A stretch of 64,000 bases of DNA from Phorcus lineatus (taxonomy: Eukaryota; Mollusca; Gastropoda; Trochida; Trochidae): NCBI GenBank assembly GCA_921293015.1, contig OV121086.1, forward strand, positions 38,873,194 to 38,937,193, read 5' to 3'. The notes below the pieces were generated by a model. That model did not search any database and was not told the origin of the DNA. It saw only the letters and a list, made by a program, of their open reading frames with translations. Numbering within the stretch: the first letter of the stretch is position 1; each line of letters starts with the position of its first letter. This document shows positions 59,641-64,000 of this stretch, one piece after another. The translations under genes were made by a program, and so were the position numbers.

Positions 59641-59724
59641 GGACATAATACTGCAGTTTAAGGACATAATACTGCAGTTTAAGGACATAATACTGCACTT
59701 TAAGGACATAATACTGCACTTTAA
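59641..59724 (+). repeat. 21-bp tandem repeat x 4
   Basis: GGACATAATACTGCASTTTAA occurs four times in perfect 21-bp register (S = G in the first two units, C in the last two). The TTAA in the last unit is the insertion target of the next element. Confidence 0.92.
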
Positions 59725-59920
59725 AGGGAATAAGAAATCATGTTAAAATGACACATTCCACATGTAACACCTTACTTATAAACGTAATGATATTAAATTC
59801 CTTCCTGGGACCATGCATTTAAAAGATACAAGCTACGTAAAGTAGCTGAAATCGACTGACCTAGTAAAAGGACAAGTTTTATGTCACGTGATAATGTGAC
59901 GTCATGAAGGGAACGTAAAC

Positions 59921-60148
59921 ATGGCGTCAACACGTATTGAGTACCAACTCAGTGTCCATAGTGATGGCTCCCCGTGGCCTTTCGACTCATCTGACAATGG
60001 AAATAAGTCGGATAGGACTAGATTTTATTGCCGACAAGTTCGACCGAACCGCAGAATCCGTATAGATTCGAGCCAGTGAGGGATTCCTCCTAAAGTTCTG
60101 ACGGCAACGGCTCTGACGACCATGACCGATTGAACAGCTGCGTGCATG
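59921..60148 (+). pseudogene. Broken first exon inside the TTAA element
   Basis: AAACATGGCG is a good start context. The frame runs 52 codons (MASTRIEYQLSVHSDGSPWP onward) to TGA at 60077. In another frame the reading continues as PYRFEPVRDSS, a stop, then SSDGNGSDDHDRLNSCVH to a GTAATT donor at 60149. The FEP...S/D-rich...DRL pattern is reminiscent of the N-termini of multicopy P2X7-C-terminus-like invertebrate proteins. That resemblance is weak and from memory. No downstream exon found. Confidence 0.4.
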
Positions 60149-62040
60149 GTAATTTAAGTTATTTCATAGGAATGAAAGCCTTGTCATTTTAGGTTAATGC
60201 TGTATTAACATTTAATTTGAAAAGGGACTTAATCAAAATATATGTTAATCAGATAATTTAACAAATGGCTTGAAATACAAATCATATATTGTTAATAAGA
60301 GTTCTTTCCCTTGGCCATTGATCGTATGAAGGACCATAATTCGGTTCCTTTCTTAATTTTTTTGTCAATTGTAGGATTATCTATCCTAGATTTTAATTAT
60401 AGTTGATCTTGTTAAACATGTTTGCATCTATATATGTGACCGCTTCGAAATAGATTACACTCATTCAAAGTTATCTAAAATAGAAAAACAAGTAAACTAT
60501 TTAAATGCGTCACCTGTTTTCGTGGTATTTACATAGGACAACGTCGCTCGCTTGACATAAACTGGTCCTGGCTAGATAGCACTTATTTTGTTGATCAGTT
60601 GTTTTGCATGAACACGATCAATTTTCAATAAATCTATCCAACTGCAGATGTCACTAATGAAAATCAAGTGCTATTTCATGCTTTTCACTTGATACACTTC
60701 TAGAACATTTTTTTTATCAATCGTTTGTTCGAAATATACGTCATCAAAGTATCTTAATGGTTGCTTCCCCATGCTGGCATGATTCTTATTCTCAAAGGTA
60801 TAACCAGAGAAGAAACCCTGATCTATTTTTAAATCTGTGCAAATGCAGAAGGGTTATTGCTAATGGACATTTGGCATTTGTATAATTTTTCAGTGAAAAA
60901 TAAATGATGCATCTTTTTAACATTTAAATTTTGCTTTGAACGTATCCATAGAAATTGGTGTTATATCATATACAAGATATTAAGCTGTTAAGAATTTTAT
61001 ATCTACAACAGTGCACACTTACTTTTCCTGAAATATTTACATCAATGTCATAATTGAATGAGCTTGTGATAAATTTACGATCATGTGTGAAAGAATTCCC
61101 CTTGGTCCCAATCTCACGCTGAATTTCAAATAATCGAAAACAGGACAATACTTAAAGTCATAGTCTCATTTTTATAAGGCAACTAAACTGAACTAATTAT
61201 TCTTCACGAACAAAATCTGATCACTAACACAAATATTTCCTATCGCATTTGCAGGAGCACGTTAAACTGTCATGTTAGCTGACATTCTTTAAGGTAATGC
61301 TTTTCGTAATCAATGTTACTGATGATAACTTACAGAATTACAGACATATATTGTTTACTTTTATTTAACATGATCAACACTCACCCTTGAAAATTCCCTC
61401 TTCCGAAACGACGAGAGCTAGGTCACTTCGACTTACACGCCTGTTCGCCCATTTTTTTTACTTTCGCAGTTGCGCGAACAGTTTCTTGTGGCATACATTT
61501 GTTGGCAAGACCGTGAGACATGCATCCGGCTTCATTTTAGGTTTCGATCCTTACGTTGTAGCTACATAATTAGATTGGATGCAGGAATCGTCGTTGAAAT
61601 GTGCTGAACAAATGTAGCTGTGTATCTACTTGACGACTACCGTATTGGGTGCTGATTTCCAGTCGGCTCGGGTTCTTTGCACAATTTTCGTCCATCGTTT
61701 TGCGATATCGATATCCCGTGGCAAAATATGAAGCATAAGTTCTCTTGTGTGGTGTGACTACAGTCTACAGCCACCTACCAAACACATATAAGAGGCATTT
61801 CCGACTCCTCTGTTCCCGGCTTCTATTCGGCTCTATGTAACGATATGGCGGGTCGACGTAATGTGTTCCCTCCGTGACGTCATTAGGTCAGAGGTCAAAT
61901 TTTGTTTACGTTTTCATGGGTGAGCAAGTTTAGCAGCCAATTACTAATTATTCTGTTCGGTTAAAAATTATTTGTTTGCATCATTAGTCACTTTGCACTT
62001 CAAATAACATTTTTAATCTTCAATATAGGTCACATTTCTT
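60149..62040. other. Interior of TTAA element, nothing else recognised
   Basis: AT-rich to about 61380, then GC-richer to 61900. The ORF at 61387-61569 has no motif. Confidence 0.45.
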
Positions 62041-62329
62041 ATTCCCTTTAAGGCTGAAAGTGCCACAGTTAGAGGTTGTAACAGGTGATGAAGAGACATG
62101 CCTTGACATATGATGAAATTCACTAGTTACTTGATGTGTGTTGTTTGATTGGATGTTTTAGTTCTACCCTCAGAGTAGTTTTAGAACTACCCTCAAAGTA
62201 GTGCATAATAACTGTTTTGTAAGAATATTAGACCAGTTATTGGGAAATATGTAGTAGAAAGGGGAAATATTCATTTTGAAAAAAAAAAACATTTCGAAAA
62301 AAAAGTGCCCTGTAGATCCTAGCATATAC

Positions 62330-64000
62330 GTGTAATGACATATCTCGGAGCGATGTCTTTCCCCTAATACTCTATGATATAGTGCTCTACCAATAGGCAT
62401 AAATAGGATGAAAAGTGTGGTCATAGGTCTATATGGCACGTCAGCAGTTTCGATTTGCACCTGTCACAGTGTTCATTAGCACTCGTTCAGGTGATTGCAT
62501 CGGATGTGCTGACAATGGCAGCGTTAGCTTGAAGCTTTTCTGAATATATTAAAGACTTCTCTGTGAACCCCGATATGAGATCCAATAATATGTGAAACGC
62601 TACCATTCAAGCCGTACAGACCAGACCGCACTATCATTAGTCCGTCAACTTTCCTATTTATGGTCAGTGTAGCTTATGAAAACTAAAATCAAGTGTGTTA
62701 TCATAAACATGTTCAAATTTGACAGGCAAGCATCTCTTCAAATTAAATGAAACTTGCTCCCTCCAATCTGTGCACTCTACTATAATTTATGGTGTAATCA
62801 GAAGTAGGTAAATACTATTGTTTTGTGTAAAAGCTGCATTTTGAACTTTATTCACTTTTCTACTTTCAAATATACCATAGAAGCTATGCGAACGAGTGAT
62901 ATTGTTGATCAAGCAGTCAATATGAATAGAACTTGAAAAGCAACCTACTGAATGGGACCTAAATATACATGGCAGTGGATAATATGTTGTGGTATGCAAG
63001 TGACTTGCCTTTAAGTAAGCAATGGAGTGTCCTACTCAATAAAGTGACATTTACTGAATTTATCCAACCAGGACTCTCATGTAGGGTTATGGGCAGGATT
63101 TTAGATATTCACTCACGAACTCGAGGCTACAAGCGGAATCGGGTGAGTGGGGGTATACCTTTAACTGAGAGAGACTCATGTGATATACAAAAAAAATTTT
63201 AAAAATTCGCTTTTAGATGGCTATTATTTTTTTAATGTAGAGTTCTTATCAATATTGTTAAAGTACAACATCTTATTTTTGACTGCTTGGATTGATTTTA
63301 GATGATATTGTTCGTTGAGACAATCATATAATTTACAAATAATTTCTTCTTTGTACCGCCAAGGTAACCGTGCAGAAAAATTTGGTTCCTTATGCATTGG
63401 ACAGTGTAGACAGTATAATAGTATGACAGTATAATATCTTGTCAACTAAAGATATGCATTAAAATTATGAGACCAATAATTTGTAAAAGACAATGACCTT
63501 CCTAAGTAGAAATCTACTGAAACTGCAAATCCTGACTAAAAGGTTGAATGAACAATTATGTCTTATTTTGCTAAGTTTTAGCTGCATTCTGCTGGCGACG
63601 CAGAGTTCCTTTCCGACATTACAAGGGATATTGTGCACTAATTTGAACAGGATTGTGTTTAAAGAACATGCATTCTACTAAACTGTCAACTGTGATTGAC
63701 CTGGAAAATGATTGAAGATTCGAATCCTAAATAAATTGTTCAGAAACACTGCAGTGCTATACCTTTTCACGTGTTTCATCGATGTGTAATTCAAATTAAT
63801 AAAATGATCAAAAGTGTGGTTATTGGCCTGTTCACAATATCGCTAACTTTCGAAATTGCACCCGTTCAGCTGTTTGGACCGAAAATGCGTACCTACAAAC
63901 TACGAACCCCGATGAGAGATCCGAATTGGATATATCCAACCGGCCACACCACACTATCTCCTTCTCATCAAAGTTTCCTATTTATCATAGATGTATCTTT
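62330..64000 (+). repeat. Segmental duplication, copy C, right part (continues off edge)
   Basis: Colinear with 45930-48440 of copy B up to the last base of the window, so copy C is cut by the right edge. It contains AGTGTGG modules at 62414 and 63813. Confidence 0.85.

Larger units (their letters stand above)
59725..62047. mobile_element. 2.32-kb TTAA-flanked transposon (Kolobok/piggyBac-type)
   Basis: Starts AGGGAATAAGAAAT and ends ATTTCTTATTCCCT, exact 14-bp inverses. TTAA lies immediately outside both (59721-59724 and 62048-62051). TTAA duplication with AGGG ends suits Kolobok better than piggyBac, whose ends usually begin CC; this is inference. A broken exon near the left end (59921-60148) and CRE-like TGACGTCA close to both ends (about 59897 and 61877) are the only other signals. 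No transposase recognised. Confidence 0.85.

Noticed and set aside
63493-63681. 62-codon ORF (MTFLSRNLLKLQI...) shared with about 47925-48120
   Set aside because: Kept in both B and C, but stops and frame differ between copies and no family is recognised. Treated as non-coding repeat.

Overview
This is AT-rich, intron-containing animal nuclear DNA. Single-nucleotide introns obey GT-AG, intergenic space is long, and transposon debris is dense. A mollusc or another lophotrochozoan is my best guess. That is inference, resting on the mix of Penelope-like, pogo/Tigger, mariner, LINE, Crypton-derived and TTAA-type elements and on repeated motifs such as AAGGGAGGTAACTGCGG, a type I associate with molluscan repeats. 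No bacterial operons, CRISPR arrays or rRNA genes were seen.

Layout. 1-8.2 kb is the only clear host-gene region. It holds the first three coding exons of a KIAA1958-like (Crypton-derived) gene running off the left edge on the minus strand. On the plus strand are the last six exons of a large cell-surface protein (cadherin-like repeat, Ser/Thr stalk, C-terminal hydrophobic tail), with poly(A) signals. 8.2-12.8 kb is intergenic, with one tandem repeat and one tRNA-derived SINE.

From 12.8 kb to the right edge the DNA is an old, multi-level tandem duplication. Copy A (12.81-18.79) and copy B (18.79-24.06) are nearly identical direct repeats. B continues to about 49.5 kb. A third, older copy C (49.56 to beyond 64.0) is colinear with B from 22.3 kb onward. 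Below this there is a diverged sub-unit recurring every 1-3 kb with AGTGTGG boxes. Because B and C are paralogous, each serves as an empty-site reference for insertions in the other. This reveals, in B: a 5'-truncated Penelope-like element; a 469-bp TTAA-flanked MITE; a 14.56-kb element with inverted terminal repeats of about 0.53 kb and a 6-bp target duplication (27354-41916); and a 1.5-kb TIR element (43.84-45.36). In C it reveals: a LINE; a reciprocal copy of the TTAA MITE; a 461-bp TIR element; and a 2.32-kb TTAA-flanked element.

The 14.56-kb element is the most interesting object. Its size, long TIRs and 6-bp duplication resemble Polinton/Maverick elements, but I recognise no Polinton gene in it. 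It holds one intact two-C2H2-finger ORF (272 aa). Its other contents are a 0.63-kb foldback element, an LTR-retrotransposon-like remnant, a mariner pseudogene split by a 1.98-kb AGACGTCT-rich TIR transposon, and a tandem-repeat array split by a broken pogo/Tigger transposon. It may be a gutted Polinton relic or an undescribed giant non-autonomous element. All homology statements come from reading by eye; no database search was run.
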